DNA of 64,000 nucleotides from Cocos nucifera. Its lineage: Eukaryota; Streptophyta; Magnoliopsida; Arecales; Arecaceae. The stretch spans positions 248,001 through 312,000 of the forward strand of contig QRFJ01000297.1 in the NCBI GenBank assembly GCA_006176705.1. Reading direction: 5' to 3'. The notes under the pieces are model-generated. The model saw nothing but the letters and a program-made list of their open reading frames with translations, made no database searches and had not been told where the DNA came from. This document shows, piece by piece, positions 23,091-35,193 of this stretch. The translations under genes were made by a program, and so were the position numbers. Each line of letters starts with the position of its first letter. The first letter of the stretch is position 1.

Positions 23091-25729
23091 TTGATTTTGA
23101 CTATTCTGAGCTTATTTTGATTTAGCCATATGGTTTGAGCTTAAAATTCATTCGATATTGATCTAGTCAGAATGGCGTAATCAAATAAATAAAAGAGGAA
23201 GGGTGAAAAGTAAAGTGGTGATTCCATCAATCTTTCTTAGTATGGTATCATGATATTTTTCAACTCCTCTACTTTTTATATTCAATACGTTTATTTATTT
23301 TCACTTATAATTTTAGATTTTTAAGTTTAATTTTAATTTTATCATAATTTTATTTTTTGATGATTTTATTTTTGTTATCCTAACTTATCTTTACATTTGA
23401 CTTATTCATTTTTTCTCTTTATATCTTGTTGTTGTTGACTATTTAGATATTATTGTCTTACTTTTGAGTTTCTACTCCTTATTTTAAATATATTATGTTT
23501 TAGTGTCTCAAAACTTTTTTGTTATTTTATATGTTATTTGCTACATATTTTAGTTTATCTATCTTTCCTTCTTTTGTTTTTTTTTTTTTCATTTCATTTA
23601 TCACCTTCTTAATGTGTTTCCTTTTTTATTGTAATTTGCTTCATGTAATTTTATTATTTATTTCATCACATATTATATTTTTATTTTTAAATTTTGGTTT
23701 ATTAGCTTGAATTATTTTGTTTTCTTTTCAAGTTGCAAATTTTATGTTGTTTTGTAGTATTATATCATCTTAGTTTGCAATTTGTTTTGTTTTAGTCTTG
23801 CCTTTTTATCTATTTTCCTTGATATATTTGGATATTTACTTTCATATTTTTCCATTACTTACTTTATTATATTTTGTTTCTTTCTTCTATATGACATTGA
23901 TTTCTTATTTTATTTTTTTGTCAATTTTTATTGACATCAATCCCAAAAATGTATGCATTCATATATGTATCATGTATTACTTAAACATGCCAATTTGCTA
24001 TTTTTTATCAGATAAAAAATTCTATTAAAGATTTAAAGGTAGGTTAGCATTTTTTTTATCTCTTGTAACTACTCGACATCAACCCTTTCCATTATAATAA
24101 TCTTTCAAGGTATCATCATCATCATTATTTTTTAAAAATATTATCTATCCAAATTAGTTAAATTGAACCAAGTTGTTAATAGTTGCAATAGTATTATTTT
24201 TCCTTGTGGACCTAAGTTTGCACATGCTAGCATATCAGTCAATTCGGAAGAGGTTTTTTTTTTTTCCTATATGCTTAAAAAAGGCTAGTCCATATCTAAA
24301 CCACTATATATGAACTCATATCAACTATTATATGCACATCTAACATTGGAAAATGAATTAATTCTTTTCTGGATTTTGGTCCAACCTATGTGCGATGACC
24401 TAGCACGAATAAAGCTGGACCTAATCCATTTGATTGGCCCAGAAACTTAGTTCAAGCCCCCCCCCAAAAAAAATGCTGAAAGAAGACTCCTAGTTTTCTC
24501 CTCTGATAGACTCCTGATCAAAGTAGAAAATAAAAGTCAAAAGAGAGTCTAACTCCTCCTGACATTATTTAAAAAGAGCAAGATTTTTCCATTGAGGATC
24601 CACCTCAAGGTGAAGAAAATCCACTACAAGATCCAGACTATCAGCAATGGCTAAATGTCATCGCTAATAGTCAATCTATCATTGCTAATACTGTCATAAA
24701 ATTCAATCTAAAAAAAAAATTATCACTAATTATCATTATTAGTGATAGCAAATCTAGCCATAATTAATAAGACTATTATCGACAATTTTTAAGATCGAAA
24801 AATTTCATCTCTAATAATTTTTAAAAATTTAAATTAATTTTTTAAAAAAATATTAGTGACAGTAATGTCATGGATAATGCCATCGCTAATAGTAATTAGT
24901 AACAAAAATTACCATCACTAGTACCATCTTTAATTATTTTAAAATTTTAAATCAAATAAAATAAATTATTTTAAAAAATATTAGCAATGGCATTTTCGTG
25001 GCTAACGCCATCACTAATAATTATTAGCAATCAAAAATATCATCACTAATAACATCTCTAATTTTTTATAATTTCTAAATAAAATAAAAAAAATTATTTT
25101 AAGAAATATTAGCGATGACATCTTGATCTCTAAAGTCGATGCTAATAATCAATTTTTATTTTTTAAAAAAATTAATAATAATATTTTTTTAAAATATATT
25201 TTAAATAATTATAATAAATTATAATTCATAATATCTGTTATAATTAAAATCCAAAGATAATCTGATAATCAAAAATTAAAAATTAATTATATTATATTAA
25301 AAATATAAATTATATAATTTTTTTACAAGCAGTATCAAAAAAATATAATACCTCAAAAAAAAAAAGGTTCGATCCTCGTCTTGCCCACCTCCTTCTCCTC
25401 CTACTCCTTTCCAGCAGCTAGTGGATAAGAGTCGAATGTCTTAACATCCTATAATGAAAAAATAAAGTAATATTAGTAAGTTTTGATATGGAGGCGTATC
25501 TTTCGATATATTCCTTTAATTTTCAAATAAATCACATATTCAATTTAATGATACGAAGCTATAGATACTTTCGGCGAATCGATTGGATAGTTAGATTAAA
25601 TTTTTAGCCCCTAGATCTCCTTCTCGAACTCAAATCTAAATATACAAAGTTTCTAAATATAAAAACTTAAAATAAATAAAAAATTTTGATAATATAATTA
25701 CCTAATGTGATGACTGGGATGATGAGCCT

Positions 25730-27290
25730 AGCTGATCGTGTAGCAGCGGATCCTAAAGAAGCTCTATGATCGTATCACAGATGGCATCCAAGAGGTTCTG
25801 AGGTCACTAGCTTAGAAGCCTTTACACGATCTCCTCCATGTACACATTGCTCCAGATCTAGGACATCGAGGCCTATGAGGACATCGAAGAATATCGAGAT
25901 GATGAATGGTCAAAACTATAGCCGAATTTGATGATCTAGCTCCTACTCATCCTCTGGTGGTGCTGAGCCATCCCTTAAGATCAAGGAGGACTGAGAAGAT
26001 GGATCATCGCCATATTTCTCAGCAACGTGCTCCGTATAACACATCTGCATAGTTCAAAAATACATTAATTCTAATATAAAAATCAAATCTTATAACAACT
26101 TAATTAGTAAATAAAATTTGAAGTTCTTACCATGATCTGTCGTGACATAAAATCTAAAAAGTCATAATTCTTTTAGACTGGTGGGGCCCACCATAATTAT
26201 AGCTGATTTGGTGGATGACCTAATTGCTATGTCTACAATAAGTAAATAAAATTAAATTAATTAAAACATGCATATAAAAATTTTTACAGTTCTAGTAAAA
26301 AGTTTTGGTACTAATTTCTTACTGATCTATCAGCCACAACATGTATGCTGATCGAGCCATCCGTATGTTTGATTGAATTCCACTGGATGGTCTGGTTTTG
26401 TCAGACCCTCTGCCATCTACTAGAGTGCTCCTCGCTACTCCACTAGTCGCAGAGGGTTTGCCATATATCCACCTGCATCCAGTAATCCATGAAGGACCTT
26501 CAGTTCAATGGTGATTGGAAACCAGAGTGCTGGATGGCGGATTGTCTTGGACTATAAAGGCTATCTTGGAGCCTCCGTATGGCCATCTCCTCGAAGGTCT
26601 AATGGCAAGCCTTCTTATCTTGAGGAGTCTCGAATCGATAGTATTCCTGCAAGATAGAAGCAAGTGTGTATTAATATATAATTAAAATACCAACATATTA
26701 GGAAGGAATAAATTAAACTAGTTTTGACTTACCAAAAATATTTTCTAGCATACATTATGAGCTCCCAATGGCCAACTCAAGAAATCATTTATTAGGCCCG
26801 GCATCAATCGGCGTATGATCTTGGCAACGACACAAGATGTTGAAGGCTCTCTAAATGTACTGTAAAATTGATTTCAAAGAATAAATATTAACTTTAAAAC
26901 TACTAAATTCTAAATATATTAATTGAGCATGTAGTACTTACGAGCAACTTTGGATATGGATGATTTGCCTATCCTTCGATCGAGTTGAAGGTGCTACAAG
27001 CCAGACGGGTCCTCGACCACAGTGTTGTGTCTGAGAGTCGGCAACCGCTACTGCATGCGATTGTGGGATCATTGGTGACCCCCTATCCTCCAAATCTAAG
27101 CAAAAAAAAATTAATATAAAGAATATTATATTAGTTAATAAATAATAAAATAACATAAAGTATTAGAGCTTACTGTCCGATGTGAGAGATGTAGAACCAT
27201 GAGAAGTAGCCACGCGATCGCTCTCTCCTAGAGGGCTCTGTTCTCGACTGACATGGCTCCAGCCTCTAGAAGACATGATATATGCTCTCT
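25730..27290 (-). pseudogene. CACTA accessory ORF, second copy
   Basis: The first exon-like piece near 27185-27275 reads MSSRGWSHVSREQSPLGESD without the stop that interrupts the sister copy at about 13380. Next comes a piece at about 26940-27090 with SPMIPQSHAVAVADSQTQ, then one near 26400-26650 with RFETPQDKKACH and FEEMAIRRLQDSLY. Splice joins are plausible but not proven, and later pieces have stops. Function is inferred only from position after TNP2. Confidence 0.45.
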
Positions 27291-27409
27291 AAAAATAAAA
27301 ATAAATAGATTTATCAAATTAATTATATAATTACGGATGGCAATGCAAGATTTAAAATGATGCAAAATAAGTAATTAAAATGATCCAAAAATTATATACA
27401 TAGCACTAT

Positions 27410-29717
27410 TCATCAGCCTTTTTAGATGTTTGGTATTGTTTGAAATCTTCTTCCAATTCTTCCTCTTCTTCCATCTCTTTCTCTTCTTCTTCCTCTTCTT
27501 CCTCTTCTTAGGGAGAATTATTTTTTAAAATAATCTTAGTTGAATCTATCTCCTCATGTTGGCCATCTTCACGTAGGAGTATTTCTGGAGCATCCAATTC
27601 CACATCATCGAAGGATTGATGAACTCTTAGTGTCTTATCTTCTTGAAAGCATTCTAATAATTGGGACTCTTCTTCTTCTTCTTCTTCTTCGAACGCATAA
27701 TGAATAGCTTGAGACTTAATTTTGCATATAGCCCATCAATCTTTTCTTTCTCTTTTTTTTGATAAAAAAGGAGTATAATACACTTGAGCAGCTTGTGTAG
27801 CTAGTAAAATAGGTCATTGACATAAACTTTTGATGCATGTTTGATCTTAATAAACCTAAACCATGGATCAACCTTCATACCATTGTCGGTATCAAACCAT
27901 TGATACTTAAATAGAATGATACTATTACCTCCAATGTAGCTCATTTTAATCACTTCTTCAAGAATTCCATAATTGTCACTACTGGCTTATCTTCCCACCA
28001 GTTATCTTTTATATACACATTACTGTTCATTATACTTTTATAATTTTTATATTGCTGGTGTGAAATTTGAAACCATTTATATTATAGCCACTATAGCATG
28101 TCATGTATTTTTTAGGCCCATGATCTAATGGTCTCAGCTTTCTTGATATGGACTCGCTGCCTTGAATGACCAATTAACGGAACCATCATACAAAATTCTC
28201 TAACTGCTGTGCTAATATTTTTTTATCACTTATGCTCAAATTTTCTCCTTTCAGTATCTCATCATATTGCCTAAACATGCATAAGATAAGTATACTGAAA
28301 TAAGTGATTAAAAAGATGGGATTGTATTAGATACTTATAGGATATATCGATCGACCTCCGTGCAGTTTAGTAAAATATATATCTCCGCCTGTTAAAGTTT
28401 AGTATCGAAGAAAATTTGGTGAATCTCGAACCCAATGGGATAGACAAATATTGAGATCTTTTGCTGTAATCCCTCAGCACCATCGTCCTCATTTCGACCC
28501 ATTTGAGTTGATTTGGTCTGCATACTGGGATTAAAATAGTGTCAGCTGAAATTTGAAATCTCTTCTATTATGTAAGCCTCCATAATGAACTTTCGATCTG
28601 GATCTTATTTTTTACTTTCTTCTTTAGACTGTGCATATATCTTTTAAATGGATATATCTACTTATACTGCACTAGATCCCCCACCCTAGCTTCATACGTC
28701 GGGTGAATCACAAGATGCTCCATGGAGTCAAAGAAGTTGGATGGGAAGATCTCTAACTTGCATATGATCTCTACATTGCTAGCCTCAAGACTGGATGTAG
28801 TCGGTGGATAGTTTGGTAGCACAAATATCTCTAAAAAGAATGCTAAGCTCGGTCAAAGAACTCCATATAGAGTTGGAAAGGAGATCACGCCAAGCCAATG
28901 GGAGTAATCATTGCATGAATGCATGGCAGTCATAGCTCTTTAGCCCATAAAATCTATAATCTTTGATATTGACGCGCCAAGCTAGATTACTTGTATAACC
29001 ACCTGGGAATTTAAGATTTTATACCATTCATAAATGTCCTTCAACTACTCTCTTATTAAGATATAAGATACTTTTGACTTCAAAAATTTTTTAGATGATA
29101 CCTCAACCAGCTCTAATAAATGATACTTGTATATATTCTTCATATCTGCTCAAGCCTTGGGATTGTTCTTTATCTTATCCTTGACATCTATAACAGTGTA
29201 GAACATATTATCGAGTACATTCTTCTTGATATGCATGATGTTAAGATTATAATGGATCAAATTGACGGACCAGTACGGTAATTTTTAGAAGATGCTTTGC
29301 TTCACTCAGTTATGAGTTCTACTGAACCTCTGAGACTTCTACTTGTCAAATTCAATGCTAAACAAGACTTCATCTAATTAAGATACCCTCTGAAACACTT
29401 TCATACTACTAAGTCACAGGGTTGTATTGTCCTTTTCAATCTTATTCCTCCTGAAACTATCCCACTACTTTCAAAAAAAATGATGCTCAGGAAGAAATTA
29501 ACGATGATAATTGAACTAATAAGACTTACGACCATGCTCAAGCTAAAATGATTTTATATTCTCCATAGGAACATGTTAGCTTTCAATGAGTATTCCATCC
29601 TGACAGCATTCCATAAGCAAAAAAATCGCTAATGGTCCACATTAATGTAATCTTTATTATAAAATTCTACTTTTTCGATGCATCAATAGTATGAATGCCA
29701 TCGAACCATAATAATTT
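27410..29717 (-). pseudogene. CACTA TNP2 transposase, C-terminal fragment
   Basis: This is equivalent to 13560-15872 of the first copy. It retains relics of the MHIKKNV block (about 29225-29250), the DUF4218 block with SMEHLVIHP (about 28570-28830) and the DUF4216 block with LFKYQWFDTDNGMKVD (about 27840-27960), with many stops. The N-terminal zinc domain is missing because the copy ends at about 29717. Confidence 0.75.
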
Positions 29718-31520
29718 CATACTTTTTCATGATAAAATTTTATTTACCATAATAAGTTTATACAATCAGTGATGAAATGAAAATTGTCATTAAATATAAG
29801 CATTTATGATATTTTTTCTTGATAATAAATTTAAAATTCTTTATAAATATTTCATCAAAATAAAATATTTTTATTATAAATTAGGATGGTGCCACCTTTA
29901 TTTATATTCATTTTGACTGAATTTGAACAATCAGACTTAAGATCATTAGATATTTGCCTAGTACTTAACCATGATAATATTTACTTCTAATATGAAGTCA
30001 TGTTTTATTATTCTTATTTTAAACTTTTCACATTATAAAGTATTTTTATTTCAAATATATTATGACATATTTTATTTTTTACTAATTATTTTTTTTATAA
30101 TAATTTAATCATCTTCTTTTTCTAAACTACTTTAAAAGTAGATAATTATTGACTTCTTTTATTTATGCTGTAATTGATTAGTAATGATATTTAATATGAA
30201 ATATTTTTTAATACTTTTTATTATACATTTTATTTAATTTGGATTGATGATCTAAATTCTTAGTTAAATCGGACTTCATGCAAGTTTTTAATAGTTATAT
30301 TTTAGACTATTACCTAATTTTTCTGCATTGATTCTAATTAGTGGTATATTTCACAGTAAAAATTATTTTTCTCTAGTTGATAAACTATATTGACTCATAT
30401 AACTTATTCATTAAATAGATCGGATCAAATTAAGTTGAAAATAAATATTTGATCCATCAAAAATTTTAGTGAAAAATAAAATTTATAATCAACTTTATTA
30501 AAATTGAATCTTGATAGGACTTATGAATTTCAGTACTTCAATATATTAGCAAAATTCATCAAATATCCAATCAAAATCATATGGTATTAGGTACGTTCAT
30601 CTTATCATTCTCTAATCTTACTCCAACTTTCATGATGATTGGCTTGATTTTAATAGTATACTAAATATAAAATTAAGATCTGCATCTTATTTTAGTAATT
30701 AACATATTTATTTTTTAAATATTATTATAATTAATATTTTTTTATTAATAATAATATTATTTAATTATTAATATATAATATTTTAGTGATGACATAATGG
30801 TTAGTACTAAAGATATAGATATTAAATGACCATTCTACAATCTCATCATTAATAATATATACTTATGGTGACTATTTTAAAATATCATCACAAAAGACAT
30901 ATATTTTTATGATGAATTATAAAAGCATCATTAATACCTTGATCAATATTTATTTTAATTACTATTTTATCAACTCATCATTAAAATATATATATATATA
31001 GTGATCATATTAAAATATCATCACTAAAGATACGGGTTTTAGTGATGAATTATAAAATTATCACCAAAGATTTGACCAATATGGATATTGATGCTAAAAT
31101 TATGACAATATAATATATTATCACTAAAAGTATAGACTTTAAATGATTACTCTATAAGTTTTGTCATTAAAAATATATATATATCTATAATGACCATTTT
31201 AAAATATCATCACTAAAGATATAACTTTTAGTGATGAATTATAAAATTATCATCAGTGAGTTGACCAAAATTAATTTTTGCACTAAAATTATTTTTTTAA
31301 TATAAAACACTTTATTTAATGATATTTTTTATGATAAAATAAAAAATTATCACAAAAATTATATATTTGGTGATGAAATCTTATTGCAATATTAAAGATA
31401 TTAACCAAAAAGGTTTATTATGATAATTTCTTATTTTCATCACTAAATATGAGGTTTTGGCAACTAGACTTATGTTTCGTCACTAAAAGTTCATCAGCAA
31501 AATTCAAAATTATTGTAGTG
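29718..31520. mobile_element. Non-autonomous CACTA remnant with intact right terminus
   Basis: The right end reads AATTATTGTAGTG, whose complement starts CACTACAATAATT. Inside, 30780-31500 is filled with TAGTGATGAATTATAAAAT, ATCACTAAAGATA and similar subterminal words, a different motif family from the element at 10760. No transposase is visible. A matching left terminus is not evident next to the break at 29717, so the left side may be truncated. Confidence 0.6.
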
Positions 31521-32625
31521 AATTAGATTAATATGTTTATTAAACGACATAAAGATTGTTGTCATAGTATTTGGAAATAATAGTAGGTGCTATTGGAGTA
31601 CTTCAATACAACTTTTTAGCTTCATGCCTCTCACAAACTGATATAACATTAGCATGAGACTAATATCAATATTAGATAGCATATACATACGCCATGAATT
31701 AATACACTACATTGCAAGAATAATAATTGGACTTTATCCTTACTTTCGACTTTTGCTTCAACCTGTTGCAATCCCTATTTAATTTCATTTTATCAATACC
31801 CTACCTTCTCTCCATCTCTAGCCATCACTCCTCTCCCCCCTATACCCATCTTCTATTTTAGCCTCCACCTTGTTTGCTTCCATCTTTACATTCTCTTTAT
31901 CCTTTTCTACCCTTATTTATCTTTACATCTACCCATCATCGACTTCTTCCTTTTTGGGTCTAACAAAGTTTAGAGTTTTCTAAAAGAAGCAATAATCTTT
32001 AAGCTCATTACTATTTCATTTTCCTATTGATTCAACCCAAAACAACTCGACTCAAAAAAAAAAAAAAATCAATTTTGAAGTTGAATTCTAAGCATTAAGC
32101 TTGATCAAGCTTGAGTTGAGGTGTCATGTAAAAAGCAAGTTGGATTGAGCTCTGGGTTATGAAGACTCTAGTTTTAGCTCGAGTCGAATCTAGATTAATA
32201 TATAACACCACTTTATATAGCTAAGTAACCCCTTATATGTCCTACTTAGTTTCACAATTACTAAGAAACAAAGTATTGTATATGTTATTTTTCTCACTTT
32301 CCTCTTGTCTCAAATTTGGCCCCACTTATAGGTTTCCATTTCCTTGCATAGGCACATATAGGTCAATCTAATTGACTTTTCTTACCTACATATGGTTGTA
32401 GGCTGAGACATGCCCCTATATGTGGGTTCATGCTTGTTCAAAATAATTATTTTATTTAATATATAGTCATACATTTACTAAGCTTCATCATCATGCCTAT
32501 ATTGACCAACCCATATAGAGCTCTTAACTATTTGGCTCTTTGATGGATGTATTATTTGAGAGCCATTAACTCTCTAATCAAAGTCAAATTAAATTTTTGA
32601 AACTAGCTAGTAAAATTAAAAAAAA
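31521..32625. other. Intergenic DNA without recognised genes
   Basis: AT-rich sequence with C/T-rich patches near 31790-31940. Nothing with coding or structural signal was found on either strand. Confidence 0.4.
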
Positions 32626-34434
32626 GGTAAATTATGATTTTGGTCCCTAAAGCTTAGCATATATTTTTAAATGATTCCTTAAGTTTAAAAAGCTAAAATT
32701 TGATCCTTCTATTTTCTGAACCATTTTAGTCCTTCCTCTGGATTCCAGCCCTTTTCTCTGACCGAAAGTCCCAATTGGCGATAACTGATGCTTATGTGGC
32801 AAAAATAGATGTTTATATAGTAAAAACCATCTAAGTGGAGATGATGTGGTATTACTTGAGGTAACATGGTCTAGATGATGTAACATGCAGGCGATAACAC
32901 AACATAATAAATGAAAATTTTAATATTGATGATTTGCCCATAAGTGGTTACGTAACATATAGATAATGATACAAAATATAGATGATAATATAGCATATGA
33001 GTAATGATGTGGCATGTGCTTTGAATTTTTTATCCAAAAGTATTCAACCATTGAGTGGCACGTCATCATTTATATGTCATATCATCATCTATATGGCGTA
33101 AATTAGGTTGTTGGTCTTGTAAATTTTAAAAATATTTTTATATGATCCTTATAACTATTTTTTTTTAATTAGGTTCTTTGATTTTCAGATGTAATTTAAT
33201 TTAAACTAATATAAAGAGGATAATGAAAACTAATATGAAGAGGTTTTATATATATTAAAAATAAAAAAAAATTAAATCAATAATATATTATTATTATTGA
33301 TTTTACTCCATCTTTAATCATAACCTTAATCCCATTTTTCTTTTTCTCCTACTTTCTACTAAATAGATATTAATATATATGAGGAGAAACTCTACATGAC
33401 TCGTATATAACACTTCATTACATATTATTTATCTAACTTTCCATTCCATTCTTTGATCTCAATCCATACCTTAAGAAAAATGCAAGCGGAGAGAGTCCAA
33501 TCCATTCCTTAAAGGAAAAATGAAAAGTAAAAGAGGATAAACAAAGAAGAAAGAAAATAATTTCTATTTTTAATTTATTTATTCTCTTGGCTTATCTATT
33601 CTATTCTTGTTGAAGCAAATATTTGGTATCCTTAATTATATAGTTCATGATTATTGACCTATTTTTCTTTAAAAAATAAACTCAATAGTGGTAGCAAGCT
33701 CGACGATAGCAAAATTAAGAATGCTGAGCATGCGGACTTTTTCGTCGCTATTGCTATGGTCATGCAACTATTTTTAGATCTCAAATCTGACTTGCTTTGG
33801 CACCACTTTCAAATCCAATCTTAGCATCCTCATTTCAAACACCATCATTATCTTCAACTTTTTAAATGTGTCCCATGACTTAGCTTGTCTTAGAATCATC
33901 ACCTACCCCACCGCTCGGTTGAAAAGGTTGCATAAAATTACACTTGAAAATCAAAGAATCTATTTAGAGATTTCTTTTAAAAAACTATAAAAACTATGTA
34001 ACAATATTTGTGGAACTTAGATGACCAAAAATATAATTCATGATATATGCATCATGATATGGTAATGAATAATGGCATGGCATATATGTAATGATATAAT
34101 ATATACATGATGATATAGCACTCGACGATTGAATATTTTTGAATAAAAAATTTTATATCATATGTCATATCATCATTTATATATCATATTATTAAAATAA
34201 ATTTTTATTTATCATATTATATCATCAATATGTTATCTACGGTACATCAATTCGGTTTATGTCATGTTAGATAGTTTTTGTCATATAAATATTAAGTATT
34301 AATGGTTAGAATTTTTGACGAAAGAGAAAAGAATCACATTAAAACGATTCAGGGCGATCAAAAATCAGTTTTTTTTATTTAAGAGATTATTTAAAAAATA
34401 TGCTAAATTTTAGAAATTAAAATTATAATTTATT
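32626..34434. mobile_element. Inverted-repeat transposon, about 1.8 kb, upstream of eIF4G
   Basis: The left end starts GGTAAATTATGATTTTGGTC and continues CCTAAAGCTTAGCATAT. The right end, read on the minus strand, gives ATAAATTATAATTTTAATTTCTAAAATTTAGCATAT. The similarity continues for at least 100 bases, and both sides share GATGATATAGCAC and ATGTCATATCATC-like words further in. No transposase is present. Long terminal inverted repeats suggest a MULE-like or foldback type. The target-site duplication is unclear because both flanks are A/T runs. Confidence 0.6.
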
Positions 34435-34681
34435 TTTAAATATATATATAATAAATAATAGATAATAAAATAAATATGATAAATTTTTTTTAGTGAAATT
34501 GAGATCGGTGTCTTACGAGAATAATTTGAATCCTGCCACCCACATTAAGCAATTTCTGAATGGAGATTGCGAAATTAAATTCCCGAATTCACAATCCGAA
34601 AATTACCCCACAAAATCCAAATAAGTCCTTAGAAGAGAGGTGTATTTTATAACTTGCCAGGAGAACGGTCCCAGAGCGACT

Positions 34682-34682
<1 letters not shown>

Positions 34683-34719
<37 letters not shown>

Positions 34720-34795
34720 TTTTTTACCCTTTTCTTTTATTGTATTTATAACTCTCTCCCCGTCTTGTCCAAAATTCTTTCGAGTCGTCTTTTAC

Positions 34796-34827
<32 letters not shown>
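34683..34827 (+). repeat. Two CT microsatellites in the eIF4G promoter/leader
   Basis: Uninterrupted CT runs occupy about 34683-34715 and 34800-34827. Pyrimidine-rich stretches at this place are common around transcription starts of plant housekeeping genes. The exact start site cannot be read from the sequence. They also generate spurious Ser-Leu open frames. Confidence 0.8.
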
Positions 34828-34833
<6 letters not shown>

Positions 34834-34835
34834 TC

Positions 34836-34883
34836 ATGATTCCGTCGAGCCTATTCGACAGGGTTCCCTCCCCATCACTCTGA
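34836..34883 (+). CDS. Possible upstream ORF of eIF4G, 15 codons
   Basis: An ATG just after the second CT run opens MIPSSLFDRVPSPSL and stops at TGA, well before the main start. If transcription begins upstream of 34836, ribosomes would meet it first. Whether it is in the mRNA depends on the transcription start, which is unknown. Confidence 0.35.
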   Translation: MIPSSLFDRVPSPSL

Positions 34884-34888
34884 GGGGG

Positions 34889-34897
34889 AAACCCTAA
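34889..34897 (+). promoter_or_regulatory. Telo-box AAACCCTAA
   Basis: AAACCCTAA lies about 300 bases before the eIF4G start codon. Telo-boxes are frequent near the start of plant translation and ribosomal-protein genes. The match is exact, but function here is inferred. Confidence 0.6.
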
Positions 34898-34940
34898 CTT
34901 TTCCCCCGAATCCGCGAATTGATTTCTTTGCAGGCTTCAG

Positions 34941-35169
34941 GTGAGAGATTGATCTCAAAACTCTCGAAGTCGAGGCCCCGCGGCATTCCCCGATGCCCCG
35001 AAGTTTGTCTTTTTTCTGGATAAATTTGGAACCTTTGTGTTTTTTTTGTCTTTCTTGGATTTGTGGTGCCAAAATCTCTGGCTTTGTTCGGTATTGATCG
35101 GTTGATGGGATCTTTCCGTACTTTTGTTGTTTTTCTTGTTTTGAGATGGAATTTTTTTTGGTGCCATAG
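34941..35169 (+). other. Probable 5' UTR intron of eIF4G
   Basis: The donor GCTTCAG|GTGAGA and acceptor TTGGTGCCATAG|GTGG, with a T-rich stretch before the acceptor, lie 24 bases upstream of the chosen ATG. Removing it would drop several intervening ATGs from the leader. Confidence 0.5.
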
Positions 35170-35193
35170 GTGGGAGGAAGAAAAGGTGGATTT

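Larger units (their letters stand above)
23127..29717 (+). repeat. Long direct repeat, copy 2
   Basis: This copy matches 9329-15872 in the same orientation, about 13.8 kb away. It contains the same T-rich flank, the CACTA left terminus (CACTACAAGA at 24622, preceded by ATC at 24619-24621) and the left half of the element. Small insertions and deletions distinguish the copies, such as a run of nine Cs at about 24458-24466. The match breaks at about 29717, where the downstream CACTA-like remnant begins. Confidence 0.9.
24622..29717 (-). mobile_element. Left-end fragment of a CACTA element (truncated copy)
   Basis: It has the left terminus, subterminal repeats (24640-25150), accessory ORF remnant and C-terminal two thirds of TNP2. 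It lacks the TNP2 N-terminus, the GC-rich block, the satellite-like array and the right terminus of the complete element at 10760-21567. It lies inside the second copy of the long direct repeat, so the truncation belongs to the duplication or to a later event at about 29717. Confidence 0.85.

Noticed and set aside
34640..34897. Two overlapping plus-strand open frames with long Ser-Leu runs
   Set aside because: They are translations of the CT microsatellites in the eIF4G promoter/leader, not proteins.
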